Assembly (NCBI RefSeq): GCF_902459465.1
Contig: NC_047068.1
Location: 19,305,195-19,369,194 of the forward strand
Direction: 5' to 3'
DNA: 64,000 nucleotides
Source of the DNA: Asterias rubens
Taxonomy: Eukaryota; Echinodermata; Asteroidea; Forcipulatida; Asteriidae
The stretch's first letter is position 1; every line of letters begins with the position of its first letter. Positions 26,301 through 35,541 of this stretch are shown in pieces. The notes under the pieces were generated by a model, which saw nothing but the letters and a program-made list of their open reading frames with translations, did no database searches and was not told where the DNA came from. The translations under genes and the position numbers were made by a program.

Positions 26301-29300
26301 TCAAAACTAATATTTTTATTATAGACAAAGCTATTGTGACTGGAGTGTTGTACTTACCGCAGCAAAGAAGCCATAGCCCCTGATAGCCGAAGACAAAGAC
26401 CTTGCACTACTATGCGGATTATCAATCACGCCACGGAATCGCTGCACAAAGAACTAAAACAAAATTCATCAAATTATAAAGTGACCGTCACAATGTATCA
26501 AAAACAAAGTTGCAGTTGTTCAATTTGAGTTTTTAATATTTTCAAATTCTTTAGTTCATTTGATTATGATGTACATGTATATTTGTTTGTTTGTTTTATA
26601 AAACAACAAAGTTACAGGAATATTGGTTACAAGTAATGGAATAAGGCAATCAGAGGAGGTACCCCTCCTGTATTGGACCACCCAAACTGTTGTAAAATGT
26701 GGGTAACAATTAACAGTAACAAGTCATTTTGAGGATATAAGCATTTTGTGAAGAGAGTGCGAACAGCACACAGTAGAAGGATGAAATTCAGAAATATATT
26801 TGATTCAAACTGAATATTCATCTTAGGAATCACTTGATAAGTCTAAAGGCCATGTTTAAACTCTCCTCACAGTGTTCATATCACATGTTTAAACATGACC
26901 ACATGGGCTCTTCTTTACCAATCGGAATGCATAAACTGTTCCAGGTGTTTACTAGTAGTACACAAAACTTGCTGGCATTGGACACATTACCATAAAAACC
27001 TACTTTTTTTCAAAGAGCAACAGAGAGCTGTTGATAGTATAAAACATTTTGAGAAACGACCATCTCTGAAGTAATGTAATTTTTGAGAAAGCGGTAAATT
27101 CTCACTAAAATATATTTAAGTCCTAGGAAGACTTCAGGCCCGTAGCCTATCTAGAAAACACTCAAAACATCTAAAAACACACAAATTCGTGCAACAAGGG
27201 TATTTTTCCTTTCATTATTTTCTTGCAACTTCGATAACAAACTTAGCCCAAATTTTTGCAGCTTGGTTATTTTGTGCATCTGTTGGGATACACTAAGTGA
27301 CAATACTGGTCTTTGACAAATACGATGAGTGCCCAGTGCCTTTAAGCTAAAGCTATCTTACCCTGAACACAGCCATGTCAGAGGAGTCTTTCTCAGCTGC
27401 CTTCTCAACCAACATGTCCGCCATCTGTTGTAAGAAGGCTTCCTGTGCAGCAAAGCCTACTGTCTTCACTAAAATATTGCTATGACTACTCCAATGATCA
27501 AACGCTTCATACAGCTCCTATAAACAAAAAACATTACCGTACTTTAAGCATTATAATAATCGATTTTTACATAGCGCTCAATAACAGCCCGAAGGGCCTA
27601 TCAAAGCGCTTCTGACATTATTACCCCTGCTCACTGGGCCATATATTTCATTCCTTAAACCATTTCAGCTCCTTTAAACCATTTCAGCTGCAAGTCCTGC
27701 AGTCTAACCACTAGACCTAGGTTAGCTTGGTAGGGTTCGAACCCACAACCTTGTGATTGCAAGTCCTGCAGTCTAACCACTAGACCTAGGTTAGCTTGGT
27801 AGGATTCGAACCCAAAACCTTATGATTGCAAGTCCTGCAGTCTAACCACTTGACCTAATTTCTTTGAATGAATTATGCTTCACACTAGAACCAAAGTGAT
27901 GGTTATCTCAAAATATGATGTCTTGACACAACTCAGTTTTATAATTTGACAGATTTTCTGCACCTTCCAATAGATTTAAAGATCTTTATCAAAATCTTCG
28001 CGAAATTGAATGATGTTGTCCTCTTACTTACCTGGTGGTCCTCGTATATATACTTGTTAAACTGAGCAGCATGTTTGGCAAAGATTTGGAGCCCAGCTCT
28101 GTTGACTTCATAACGAGAATGGTCTACCTTTCGATCAATGGCCAAACAGGCAAATCGGTAGATACTCTTGGAATGTTTGGCTTCTGCATAAACAAGGTTA
28201 GAGTCAGTGGAAGTCTTTTAAGGCACTGGACACTATTAGTTACTACTCAAAATAATTGTTAGCATAAAAACTTAGTTGTTAACGAGTAACAGAGAGCTGT
28301 TGATACATGTAGTATAAAACATTGTGAGAAACGGCTCCCTTTGAAGTATCGTATGAAGTAACGTAGTTTTTGAGAAAGAAGTAATTCTCACTACAAAATT
28401 GGAATTGAATTAGAGACCACAGCTGAGGTCTTGAACTCAAGGAATCTGAAAGCACATAACTTGTGCGACAAGGGTGTTTTTTCTTCCATTATTCTCTCAC
28501 AACTTAGACGACCAATTGAGTCAAAATTACATATACACGTACACACGCGCCTACTGTCCGCCATGTTCGGGGTCAAAATGTGCACAAAAGGATGGTAATA
28601 TATTTATGCACCAATGCACATGTTAACATGTGTACCATCCTTTTGTGCATGTTTTGACCCCCAACCTTCTGAACAGGAGACGCGCTTGTATCCATGTGCG
28701 CATTGGGCAATGAGTCTATACTGACCTTCTTCAACAGACTGAGTGAAGTTGACGAGGAAGTGGCTCAGACCGGTCAAGCAGCCAGCGATTACAGACATCT
28801 CTGGTTTCTTGGTCTTTGAGGTCATCTATTTCATCATAAAAGAAAAAAGTAAATCACAAAAGAATATGTTGAACAATACTTTGGTTTTACGCTACTTTGT
28901 TGTTTGATAAGCATTGTGTACCAATGGATCCAGAGTACTGCTGAAAAAGGCAAACTACTTTGGTGGATTCGAACCCACCACCATAGCATTCAAAAGCAGA
29001 TAGTTTAACAACTTGACCATCTAGCCTGCATGCAGGATTTGAGAAGTATGCAATGCTTTTCATGGCTTGTCGTGGCTGAGTGGATAAGAGCACTGGACTC
29101 CAAGCACTGGTGTTCCTGTTCAGCAGAGTGTGGGTTCGAAACCCCGTTGTGACACCTGTGTCCTTAAGCAGGACACCTAACCCAAATTTGCTCTATCCTT
29201 TGGATGGGACGTAAAGCCTTTGGTCCCATGTGTTGTGTAATGCATGTAAAAAGAACCCATTTATAGAAAAGAGAAGGGGTTCCCGCGGTTTTTCCTGGTA

Positions 29301-32300
29301 TGATTGGCTGCATATTCCACCACAGCACCATGTAAACCTTTACATGGTACTCAAAAGGAAAAGGTCTCATACTTCAATAAGTAGCTCCACATATATACAT
29401 GTACCTTGTAACCTATATAAGAATTGTTAATTATTTTTAATAATTATTTGCCTTTAACACACTCAGACACACGTTTGACAAGTTCATTAGATGACACCTA
29501 TTGTACTTTCTGTTGTTCCTGTATTGAAGCGATCCCAATTGGTTTTGTACACAAAGGACCCATGAAAACAAAGAACCGAGTGGTGAGGACCTATTGTTCC
29601 TAATGAAAAATGTCCTCGGAGGGTAGGCCATACAAACCCACAATATGAAAGTAAGTGATTTTCTTACCTGTTGGTTTAGAGTTGAGATATACACATTGAG
29701 AAGACGGTCAGCATAGGCAGACATCTGGACCGGATATACCTCAGCAATCACACCAAGCAAACTGAATATTCCTTGTTTTACTGTCAAACAGAAATTTAAA
29801 AGAAAAAATTTATGAAATCTCATTTTACAAAAATGTAACAATTTTATGTAGAGATGGTGGATCATCAGGCCTGATATTTAATGGAGGTAATGAACGTGAG
29901 TGCCTCCATGCCCCCTGGTCATTGCCTTGGTGCCCCTGAAATGCTAGAATAGAAATTTCACAATTTCCTCATAGGGTGCCCTTTACCAAGGAGAAAATGC
30001 CTTGGTGCCCTTGCTCTTCCAAAAAAGAAGCATTAAGCCTGGATCATCATCATCAACATAATCATCAGTCGGCTGCACAGAAGGTGGACCCAAGCTATCC
30101 CATGCTCTCCTGTCTTGTGCTAGTCTCTGAATCTCAAGGGGAGGGGGGGGGGGGAGCAGATAAACCTTATGAACATTTGTGATGATATTTTCACTAGTTA
30201 TTCTTGCTCAATCACAAAATCCTGTCTTTACTCAATCAGATTTTACCAGGCAGATTAATTCTGTATCTTTTTGATGAAGCCAATGAACCCTCAATTGTGA
30301 CCTGTGCCCAATTTATCTGGCTCTGCTTACCATAAGCAAAGATTTGGCGCTTACAGAAGCAGGGAATTCCGTGCTTCTGTAATTCAAGGTTTAGTGCGCG
30401 TGCATACTCCACAATACTAGGCATTCTTCGCTTACACAGCTACTAGCACAGAAATTTAGTGATTGCCCAGGAAGCGGAAAATGGTGATTGTAACAGGAAA
30501 CTAAAGTTGGATTCAAACTCGAGTCCAAAAAGGGATTCGAACAGGAGTCTAAAGTGGGATTTGAACCAGGGTCCACAGAGGTGGCAGACAGGGTTGCAAA
30601 CACAAGACCAAACTGAAAGTCTGAAGGTTTACCTGTTTGTGAGAGTTTAGCGGGCTGCATCAGTTGCTGGAAGAATTGTTCAATCAGCTTAGGTATATCT
30701 AGTTCTGTCTCCATGCGCGCAGATGCAGAAAGTTGCAGCACCTTCAGAATAAATCAATAATAATAATAATAATAATAAATTTGTATAAAGTGCATTTCAC
30801 AATAACTGTCTCAATACGCTTATTGGGCTAGACATCCCTTTAATCTTTCTCAGCTCCCTGGAGAGTACACACAACCTGGGCAATCGTAGAGCTCCAGTTG
30901 GTTTTTTCATACACAATATCAACCTCTCCTCCCAGGTACCCATTTATACCCCTAGGTGAAGAGGAGCAATTATAGTAGAGCATCTTGCTCAAAGACACAA
31001 GTGTCATGACCATGATTTGAAACCACACTCCGATGACCAAACCACCATCAATCCTGTAGTTAGTCCGAAATTCTACAGTGTCATCATTCAACCCAGTGTC
31101 TATTCAAGTGTGAAGTTGCCCATCACACTAATTCCAGTGACGACCTCATTCACTACCTTGCCTTGAAGATAACAGATTCGTTCCAAAAGTGTTATGATTG
31201 ATGCAACTTTGCCATTGGATTCAGGTAAATTTCTAATGAACCATTATTAATAATAATGACAATCACATTGTGTCTTTTATCAGCCCTTCCTTACCTTGAC
31301 CTGTATGTCTAAAACTCATAATTTGGATTTGTGGATAGAATCATTGAGCATTTGTGTGAGTGCTGTATAGACCCCTTGCAATACGCGCAGCGTAGTCACA
31401 TGTACCTATTCTCGGTGTCATTTTGGGTCGCAAAATCGAATACAAACATGCACAAAAGAGAGTTGACACCCCAAATTAAGCGCATTGTTCGGAGGTGCAT
31501 TGTGTAAGAAGTCAATAATGAGTCCCCCTTGCATAACGCGAAACACTACAGGTAGGCTGAGGCCACGCGCACGTTTTTACGCACAGAGAACAGCTATTGT
31601 CCAATGATCTGCCTCCTTTTCAATGACGTCATATGCAATGGGTCTACTCTTGATCTTGAATCAAATGAGGGTGATCATGGATTGAGTGTGCACACTACAC
31701 GACTGTAGGTTGCATATTTGGCTCTCGCAAGTTCAAAAAGATCTTACATACCTCTATCAGTGGTGGTAATGACTTGGTCTTGACCTTGGCTGCTGAGTCT
31801 CGAAGGAAGGCAGAAACACAAAGCTTCTTGATGTCAACAAGGCGGGGCAGAAGGCGTGGTCCTGCCTTACCCAGAAAGCCATGAATGAAGTCCAGTATCT
31901 GGACCTTACTGCCTCTGAACTGAGAAGAGATGTAATCAGTATACAATGAGAAACATGATGAGGAGTTGAGTAGTGCCAAGTAAAGCGACCATCATTCTTG
32001 CTATACAATTGTAGGGAACCATAGAAATATATCCCGGAGAACACCAAGCTCGGCCGCCCTCTGTGTTGTATGTGGACACAGCATATTGATACCACACGAT
32101 ATGTGTGTAAGCAAAATTCTAATCGTGCAACATGCGTGTATGGCAAAATGGCAACGCACATACATGTAGACGGTTTTAATGCTCATGCGAAGACTGTATG
32201 GCGAAAAAATGGCATACGCGCGCCCTCAAAAATAGATTACCAGCCAGAATACCAGACCATTCCCATTGCTGCGACTGGTACCCCCGTCATTTCTTATTAG

Positions 32301-33327
32301 CCAAGAACTTTGCTTTGCAGAACTTTCTACTTTTTATAAACAGCTTTATAAAATTGGGCCCAGGTTATCTGAGAATGTTTATGATTTTGTTCTTTGTAGT
32401 TTGTACCTCATCTTTGGGGATTGCTTTGTTGAGACAAACCAGGATACCATCCTCTTTGTTGAATAAAGCTGAGCAACAATAAGCTGTCAATCAAAACAGA
32501 AACAATAATCACAAAATCTTGATCTTACAATAGCTTACATTATCATGATAGGCTAGCTGTCACATCTCTTAAAGGCACGGGACACCTTTGGTAATTGTCA
32601 AAGGCCAGTCTTCTCACTTGGTGTATCTCAACATAATGCATAAAATAACAAACCTATGGAAATTTTAACTCAATTGGTCATCAAAATTGCAAGAGAATAA
32701 TGAAAGAAAAATTGTCGCACAAATTGTGAGCTTTCAGATGCTTGAATTCGAGACCTCAGCCGAGGTCTCGAATTCAATTCAAATATTTTAGTGAGAAATT
32801 ACTTCTTTCTCAAACACTACGTTACTTCAGAGGGAGCTGTTTCTCACAATGTTTTACACTATCAACAGGGCTACCATTATGGCAACTAGGTCTACCATAA
32901 GCTACTCTAACTATGTTCATTCTGCTATCGTCTACGGGAGACGATAGCGGAACGCGTCTCCCGTGACAGGAGACGAGAGCGGAACGAACCTCATAGTTCT
33001 AGGAGTAACCGTAAGTTATGTGCATGAAAATGGCCAAAATATAGCCCAATTAACAATGCTGATCCAGTTTGTTTGTAGTTTATTATATCCTTGGCACTAT
33101 TTTTGACGCTAGCTATCCGCCGATTTCAAAATGACTAGAAAGTACAAGTCATCAATACAACTACAAGTTACTGAATCACAATTTATTGATTTGTGCATTT
33201 CATAATAATCATTTTCAAACTCGCCATAGAGTATAGAGTTTAAATAAACCAAAGTTTGTATTGTAATTTGTATGATGATATTGAATAATTGATAATATTT
33301 ACGAGAGAGATCAGATTGGCCAAACAA

Positions 33328-33398
<71 letters not shown>

Positions 33399-33840
33399 AA
33401 CAAACAACCAAATAAACAAACAAACAAACAAATAAACAACAACAAACAAACTTTGGAAAAGTTTCCGTATGGCGCCACCACTTTTTCATTCGAAATAAAA
33501 TAATATAGTATCTAATTTACCTGATTGATATATCCCTTTTTGTGAAAATGAGTGAAAAATTCTTAATATTTAGCACACTGCCACTCTGCTACGGCCCGCC
33601 CATCCATCCATGTTGGCTGACAAAATGACAGACATGGTAATGCAATGCAATGGAATGGTGGCTGAACACAACATAAAATTCTGCACGCTCACCTATCTCA
33701 TTATCGGGCATTTGCCGAAGACACATGTACGCCAGATCAACAACAACCTCTTGAGCTTTTTCAGCTGCATGTTGGCTTCTTGTTGATGATACCAGTCCGT
33801 GTAATTCGCTTAATTTATTGGGTAATTCTGCAACTGCCAT
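746..33840 (-). CDS. PRKDC: DNA-dependent protein kinase catalytic subunit (DNA-PKcs), N-terminal half; 3' end outside window
   Basis: DNA-PKcs is the giant PI3K-related kinase that is recruited by Ku to DNA double-strand breaks for non-homologous end joining in the nucleus. I traced 43 consecutive coding exons on the minus strand; every boundary is GT-AG and the phases are continuous, giving 2003 codons. The vertebrate protein is about 4100 residues, so this is the N-terminal HEAT region and much of the middle HEAT region; FAT, kinase and FATC domains must lie beyond position 1. Near-identical blocks to vertebrate DNA-PKcs include [53 protein letters not shown] and [11 protein letters not shown]. 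The start ATG at 33840 has G at -3 and +4 and an in-frame TAA 18 codons upstream. Exon coordinates are given in the four segment entries. Oddities: tandem repeats duplicate the splice sites of exons 14, 39 and 42. Identification is secure; individual junctions could be off by a few bases. Confidence 0.97.
1075..1112 (+). ncRNA. Hammerhead-ribozyme-like core (candidate)
   Basis: CTGAGGA at 1079 is followed by a GACTAG/CTAGTC hairpin and GAAAC at 1104, the conserved order of a hammerhead catalytic core (CUGANGA, stem II, GAAA). One extra U lies between the core and stem II, so activity is uncertain. Such motifs are known from Penelope-like retroelements; membership is inference. Confidence 0.4.
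1866..2820 (-). repeat. 144-bp tandem array spanning the PRKDC exon 42 acceptor
   Basis: About 6.6 copies of a unit holding 33 residues' worth of exon (VSESAFQ... to SMSS) followed by an intronic polypyrimidine tract and AG (ctcttcctctacccttcag on the gene strand). Complete acceptor junctions occur at 1975, 2119, 2263, 2407, 2553 and 2697; the seventh, leftover copy (about 2735-2820) has only exon-side sequence. Spacing is 144, 144, 144, 146 and 144 bp. The four gene-proximal copies form one open frame; the 2-bp insertion between 2407 and 2553 breaks it. Only the copy at 1975 runs into the unique rest of exon 42 ([16 protein letters not shown]). Confidence 0.95.
4061..4345 (-). repeat. 96-bp tandem array spanning the PRKDC exon 39 donor
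   Basis: Three copies, exactly 96 bp apart, of a unit containing the end of exon 39 ([16 protein letters not shown]), its GTAATG donor and about 45 bp of intron. Donor junctions are at 4303, 4207 and 4111. The exon upstream of 4345 is single copy. The first extension is open ([11 protein letters not shown] followed by a Leu run); the second unit carries TAG because of the change tttataaag to tttaaatag on the gene strand. Confidence 0.95.
5766..5914. mobile_element. Short MITE with GGGGTGGATTTCACAA termini
   Basis: Termini ggggtggatttcacaaagag and ctcattgtgaaatccacccc are inverted repeats; the interior holds several ggactagtcc/taggactagtct hairpin pieces. It supplies the empty TTAA target for the element at 10922. 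Confidence 0.8.
6973..7303 (+). mobile_element. tRNA-like SINE (family 1)
   Basis: The head gtcgtggccgagcagaaaag resembles a Ser/Leu tRNA A-box region and gtgggttcgaatcccggtt a B box; the body has gagcaagacacttaaccatt and gagctgagatggtttaagg. The same family occurs at 7604-7952, 35725-36058 and 29066-29345 (plus), at 12479-12724 and 30838-31060 (minus), with fragments at 1-58 and 46145-46372. Not a functional tRNA gene: there is no clean cloverleaf or 3' end. Confidence 0.8.
7604..7952 (+). mobile_element. tRNA-like SINE (family 1), second copy
   Basis: Head gtcatggccgagcaggtaag, then gtgggttcgagagtcgtgac and gagcaagacacttaacta. Preceded at 7581-7596 by a short piece of the atcagtatgctctgatcg motif found in the hammerhead-like repeats. 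Confidence 0.8.
8116..15370 (-). CDS. PRKDC: PRKDC exons 24-34 (residues about 970-1504)
   Basis: Exons: 15370-15095, 14821-14694, 14299-14205, 13429-13327, 12907-12774, 12150-12081, 11570-11383, 10465-10218, 9704-9582, 8819-8725, 8260-8116. This is the best conserved stretch of the middle HEAT region. Landmarks: [36 protein letters not shown] (24), [17 protein letters not shown] (25), [15 protein letters not shown] and [12 protein letters not shown] (26), [10 protein letters not shown] (27), [17 protein letters not shown] (28), [15 protein letters not shown] (29), [19 protein letters not shown] (30), [17 protein letters not shown] (31), [16 protein letters not shown] (32), [17 protein letters not shown] (34). 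Exon 25 joins exon 26 through a split Arg codon. Intron 25 is mostly a LINE 3' relic. Exon 32 ends at an ACG/gtaaga donor (9582); reading past it would hit a stop, and this join restores phase with exon 33. Confidence 0.94.
10566..10770. mobile_element. Long palindromic MITE in PRKDC intron 30
   Basis: About 100-bp imperfect inverted arms around 10668: gacccattgcacaatgtgca / gcgttgtgcaatggg at the ends, and gtcaatacatgcacaaaagg / ccttttgtgcacattttgac internally. Half copies occur near 3345-3480 and 22535-22640. Confidence 0.85.
10922..11299. mobile_element. TTAA-flanked MITE, nested in another repeat
   Basis: Ends are inverted repeats (ttggtaattgtcaaagacc... and ...ttatcaatagtgtccactg) bounded by TTAA on both sides. 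It interrupts a copy of the element seen intact at 5766-5914: the flanks agtcTTAA and TTAActcgttgtgaaatcc are contiguous there around the TTAA at 5891. This shows TTAA target-site duplication, typical of piggyBac-type transposition. No transposase ORF is present. Confidence 0.85.
12479..12724 (-). mobile_element. tRNA-like SINE (family 1), minus strand
   Basis: Read on the minus strand it begins ggtgtcgtggccgagcatct and continues to gggtaaaatgggtacctg. It lies in PRKDC intron 28. Confidence 0.75.
13662..13876. repeat. 109-bp direct tandem duplication in PRKDC intron 26
   Basis: Two copies (starting at 13662 and 13771) share cagtagtc, atatgcgcactc, aacttgctcctagattgaat and caccggcccaagattgt with scattered differences. 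No coding content is recognised. Confidence 0.85.
14341..14395. repeat. (AAT)n microsatellite
   Basis: A run of aat triplets with a few interruptions; on the gene strand it forms the 3' tail of the intron 25 LINE relic. Confidence 0.9.
14341..14685 (-). mobile_element. LINE 3'-end relic filling PRKDC intron 25
   Basis: On the minus strand a broken frame reads [20 protein letters not shown] then KTHLF, the usual C-terminus of CR1/L2-type reverse transcriptase ORFs, followed by an AT-rich 3' tail ending in an (ATT)n run at 14341-14395. It starts only about 10-20 bp past the exon 25 donor (14693). Degraded and non-coding. Confidence 0.75.
15988..22863 (-). CDS. PRKDC: PRKDC exons 12-23 (residues about 425-969)
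   Basis: Exons: 22863-22695, 22361-22312, 21947-21804, 20948-20805, 20330-20218, 19525-19366, 18987-18742, 18185-18026, 17700-17588, 17357-17165, 16620-16562, 16071-15988. They complete the N-terminal HEAT ring and enter the middle HEAT region. Landmarks: [17 protein letters not shown] (12), the 50-bp exon 13 ([12 protein letters not shown]), [12 protein letters not shown] (14), [16 protein letters not shown] (16), [14 protein letters not shown] (17), [13 protein letters not shown] and [12 protein letters not shown] (18), [15 protein letters not shown] (19), [13 protein letters not shown] and [12 protein letters not shown] (21), [20 protein letters not shown] (22), [17 protein letters not shown] (23). 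The acceptor of exon 14 is embedded in a degenerate tandem repeat. Each block has a recognisable vertebrate counterpart in the same order, so these are very probably genuine exons. Confidence 0.94.
16725..17103. mobile_element. TTAA-flanked MITE in PRKDC intron 21
   Basis: Same family as 10922-11299 and the same orientation: gaccagtcttctcacttggt near the start, an internal gagacctca / tgaggtctc inverted pair, gttttatactatcaacctct, and a terminal ccaatagtgtccact followed by TTAA. It occupies about 380 of the 544 bp of this intron. Confidence 0.85.
21150..21530 (+). mobile_element. LINE 3'-end relic, antisense in PRKDC intron 14
   Basis: The plus strand encodes pieces such as [34 protein letters not shown] and, after a frameshift, [10 protein letters not shown]. 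This is the C-terminal signature of a LINE reverse transcriptase ORF. Broken, with no intact ORF. Confidence 0.75.
21918..22130 (-). repeat. Degenerate 82-94-bp tandem repeat over the PRKDC exon 14 acceptor
   Basis: Three diverged copies of a segment containing the start of exon 14 (plus-strand motif gtctggattgctgt at 21918, 22000 and 22094) and its acceptor with adjacent AT-rich intron (atggcaaaatatatgtaaat). The second copy keeps an AG (catag) followed by TGA; the third has lost the match around the acceptor. It looks like an older, decaying version of the arrays at exons 39 and 42. Confidence 0.75.
23430..33840 (-). CDS. PRKDC: PRKDC exons 1-11 (residues about 1-424)
   Basis: Coding exons in transcription order: 33840-33693, 32468-32407, 31919-31752, 30741-30633, 29780-29668, 28825-28726, 28183-28032, 27517-27362, 26453-26358, 25096-25014, 23514-23430. 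They encode the first N-terminal HEAT repeats. Exon 2 is only 62 bp; it was recognised from its fit to the vertebrate stretch with ...FSRDFGLLVFVRK and because it repairs the phase between exons 1 and 3. Landmarks: [15 protein letters not shown] (exon 1), [17 protein letters not shown] (exon 3), [18 protein letters not shown] (exon 6), [18 protein letters not shown] (exon 7), [10 protein letters not shown] (exon 9), [17 protein letters not shown] (exon 11). A minimal two-codon upstream ORF (ATG CGT TGA) sits in the leader at about 33868-33860. Exon 6 uses a GTCAG donor directly abutting a palindromic MITE. Confidence 0.93.
23563..23909. mobile_element. TTAA-flanked MITE in PRKDC intron 10
   Basis: Reverse-oriented copy with ends ttaaagggaaggtacac and acgtgtacagtgcctttaa. 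The internal gagagctgttgatagtataa-type motif is present in diverged form (gaagagctgttgatagtat). Confidence 0.8.
23935..23957. repeat. (GATAA)n microsatellite
   Basis: Four to five gataa units in PRKDC intron 10. Confidence 0.9.
25442..25827. mobile_element. TTAA-flanked MITE in PRKDC intron 9
   Basis: Well preserved copy: ttaaaggcagtggacactat at the left and gtgtccagtgtctttaa at the right, with the central tgatttcgagacctcag and gaggtcccgaaatta inverted pair. Confidence 0.9.
26143..26310 (+). mobile_element. tRNA-like SINE (family 2)
   Basis: The head gtctagttggtaagacactg and gggttcaaatcccaccc resemble tRNA A and B boxes. A shared tail has gcctgtgatat, gagtatacagtgctaa and acacatcggtgtatgggt. 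Other copies: 36590-36785 and 49300-49480 (plus), 1235-1345 and 57438-57545 (minus). Mobile rather than a true tRNA gene. Confidence 0.8.
26974..27345. mobile_element. Diverged TTAA MITE in PRKDC intron 8
   Basis: The left end is poorly conserved (ggcattggacacattac); the middle matches agagagctgttgatagtat and the right end is gcccagtgcctttaa. Older copy of the same family. Confidence 0.7.
27690..27865. repeat. 69-bp tandem triplication with a tRNA-like B box
   Basis: Three near-identical units start at 27690, 27759 and 27828 in PRKDC intron 7. Each contains cctgcagtctaaccactaga; the first two also hold ggtaggGttcgaaccc-like sequence, which resembles a Pol III B box in reverse. Probably a tandemly amplified SINE fragment. 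Confidence 0.85.
28218..28528. mobile_element. Truncated TTAA MITE inside PRKDC intron 6
   Basis: Starts with ttaaggcactggacactatt and keeps the gagagctgttgata and ggtctt/gacaaggg parts, then stops after gaccaattgagtcaaaatt where a palindromic MITE begins. Together the two elements make up almost the whole intron. Confidence 0.85.
28528..28720. mobile_element. Palindromic MITE abutting the PRKDC exon 6 donor
   Basis: An inverted repeat with arms sharing gtccgccatgttcggggtca / ttttgacccccaa and gtgcacaaaaggatggta / taccatccttttgtgca. Its end (on the gene strand tatagactcattgcccaat) starts at intron position +6, directly after the GTCAG donor of exon 6. Related to 10566-10770. Confidence 0.85.
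32569..32866. mobile_element. Truncated TTAA MITE in PRKDC intron 1
   Basis: Left end ttaaaggcacgggacacctt, then ggccagtcttctcacttggt and the gagacctcag/cgaggtctcg pair. It stops after cacaatgttttacactatca, so the right terminal repeat is missing. Confidence 0.8.
33331..33393. repeat. (ACAG)n microsatellite
   Basis: About 15 tetranucleotide units followed by an (ACAA)n-like tract. It produces the artefactual Cys-Leu-Ser-Val open frames on the minus strand. Lies in PRKDC intron 1. Confidence 0.97.
33457..33560. mobile_element. Truncated GGCGCC-type MITE, PRKDC intron 1
   Basis: Matches one terminus (gtttccgtatggcgccacca) and the interior (tacctgattgatatatccct) of the hairpin at 52750-52876, but stops before the second terminus. 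It ends about 130 bp from the exon 1 donor and borders the ACAG microsatellite. Confidence 0.8.
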
Positions 33841-35541
33841 TACTGTTTCCGAGCAGGCGGTATCAACGCATGTTCGTCGGAAGAGTGAATGTTATGAAAT
33901 AGCGCCCTCTATTGGTCAATTACATCGTCTGGTTTTTAGCGTTTAAGAAATCACGGTTAGCAGGCTTCGATTTGCGTCTCCGCCGTTTGGAAAATGCCTG
34001 TTTTGCTATGGCACTTCGAAGACCTGCTTAAAGCACAAAAAGTAGCTAAGCACAACCAGAATAAGGTTACCAGCCAAAGGGCCATGTATTGTGCACAGTT
34101 TATGACTGGTATACTGCTCATTTCTGCTTAGCAGCTTAATGAAATTGGGCCCTGGTGCCTAAATTGGATTCCAAGCCCATGCCGTGAATTTGAAAATGTA
34201 CTCAAATATTAGCCTTTTTTTTCTTGTTAAAAGTTTGCAAAATGGAGGAAAACCAAATAAATGTTCAATAATACAGCTCAAAGTTTTGTAAGATTTTGTC
34301 TTCAATCTATAAATTCAAGGACACAGGGGCAGCCGAATCAGTTGCATAACTAAGGCAGTGCTGGGGTGGGTGCACAGTTATGGCGCAGAGACTAGAGTTA
34401 AATATACTTTGGGCATACAATTATGTGTTTCTGGCAAACATGAAGCTATTTAGACAGAAATATCAAATCTTGAAATTTCCACCCACTTATTAATTAAGAC
34501 GAGTATTCAGGTTATTATCCAAACATTAGCACTACATGTAGCTTAACTTCTAGCAAAACTTTGGAAGAGCTTTGCACTGAAAGAGGCTGAAGTTTAATTT
34601 TCATAAAATAATGAAGTATAAAGATGCAAGACTTCAAAATTAAAAACAATTGAGTCAGTTTTACAATCATTCATTCATTGTTTAATCAAACTTACCAAGT
34701 AATTTCAACCACTTTACATGATGTGAAAACATTAGAAGAATAAACAAAAATCCAAAAAAAAAAAAAAAAAAAAACCCAATCTCAAAGCAATAGGCTATTT
34801 GTGTGTAAGATATTGAAAGTCTGGTACAGTGACTTGATTAGTCACAAATGAATATTCACCAAGAATTCCCCGGACTTAAGACATCATGCTGTATCACAGG
34901 GCAAAATTTTGTCAAGCAACCACCACATATAATTTGGTTTTTACTCTTAAATCCACAGGCAAATCACTCGAATTGGATTCGAGCCCACACCACTTGCATT
35001 GCTAGAGCAAATTTACCATGATATCAACTCACTTTTATAGTTTACAAAATAAAATGTAAAAATATGTGATCCCTGGCAACATGGAATAAAGGTTTACAAG
35101 TTAAATTGCTTCTGACTGGCAACCCCTTAACAAACAAATTTACAAAATAGCAAGCCCACCAACATGGTTCGTTTGTTCAATTTAAAAAATTAACAGGCCT
35201 GTGTCCTTCGTTTTTGAAAGGACAAGGGCACCAAAGCTTTATTTCCTTGGTAAAGGGCACCCTATGAGGACATTTAAAATTTCTACTTGACAATTTCAAG
35301 GGCACCAAGTGTTGTCCAGGGGTCATGGAAGCAATTGCCTTTGTTGACTGTGTGAAGAACCAGGCCTGAAATTAATGTTTACAGTTTGGTTTCTATGCAT
35401 ATTTCCTGACTTCTGTTAAGAAACTAATTTTAAGCCATTAACAGTTTTAGGTGCAATGTCTTTGAAGGACGATGGAAAAATTGGGTTTGTGGTTGACAAT
35501 TTAATAATGTACAGTGAAGGTATCCTTCCCAGGGTTGAAGG
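33841..35541. other. Intergenic region between MRPL12 and PRKDC
   Basis: 1.7 kb holding the PRKDC leader and presumed promoter, a GGGCCC-type repeat at 34010-34150, an A-run at 34755-34776, a SINE family 2 tail near 34920-35040 and an AAGGGCACC repeat at 35205-35368. No further gene is seen. The MRPL12 3'UTR must end here, but I could not place it confidently. Confidence 0.7.

Noticed and set aside
33109..33489. Cys/Leu/Ser/Val-rich minus-strand ORFs
   Set aside because: They are translations of the (ACAG)n and (ACAA)n microsatellite.
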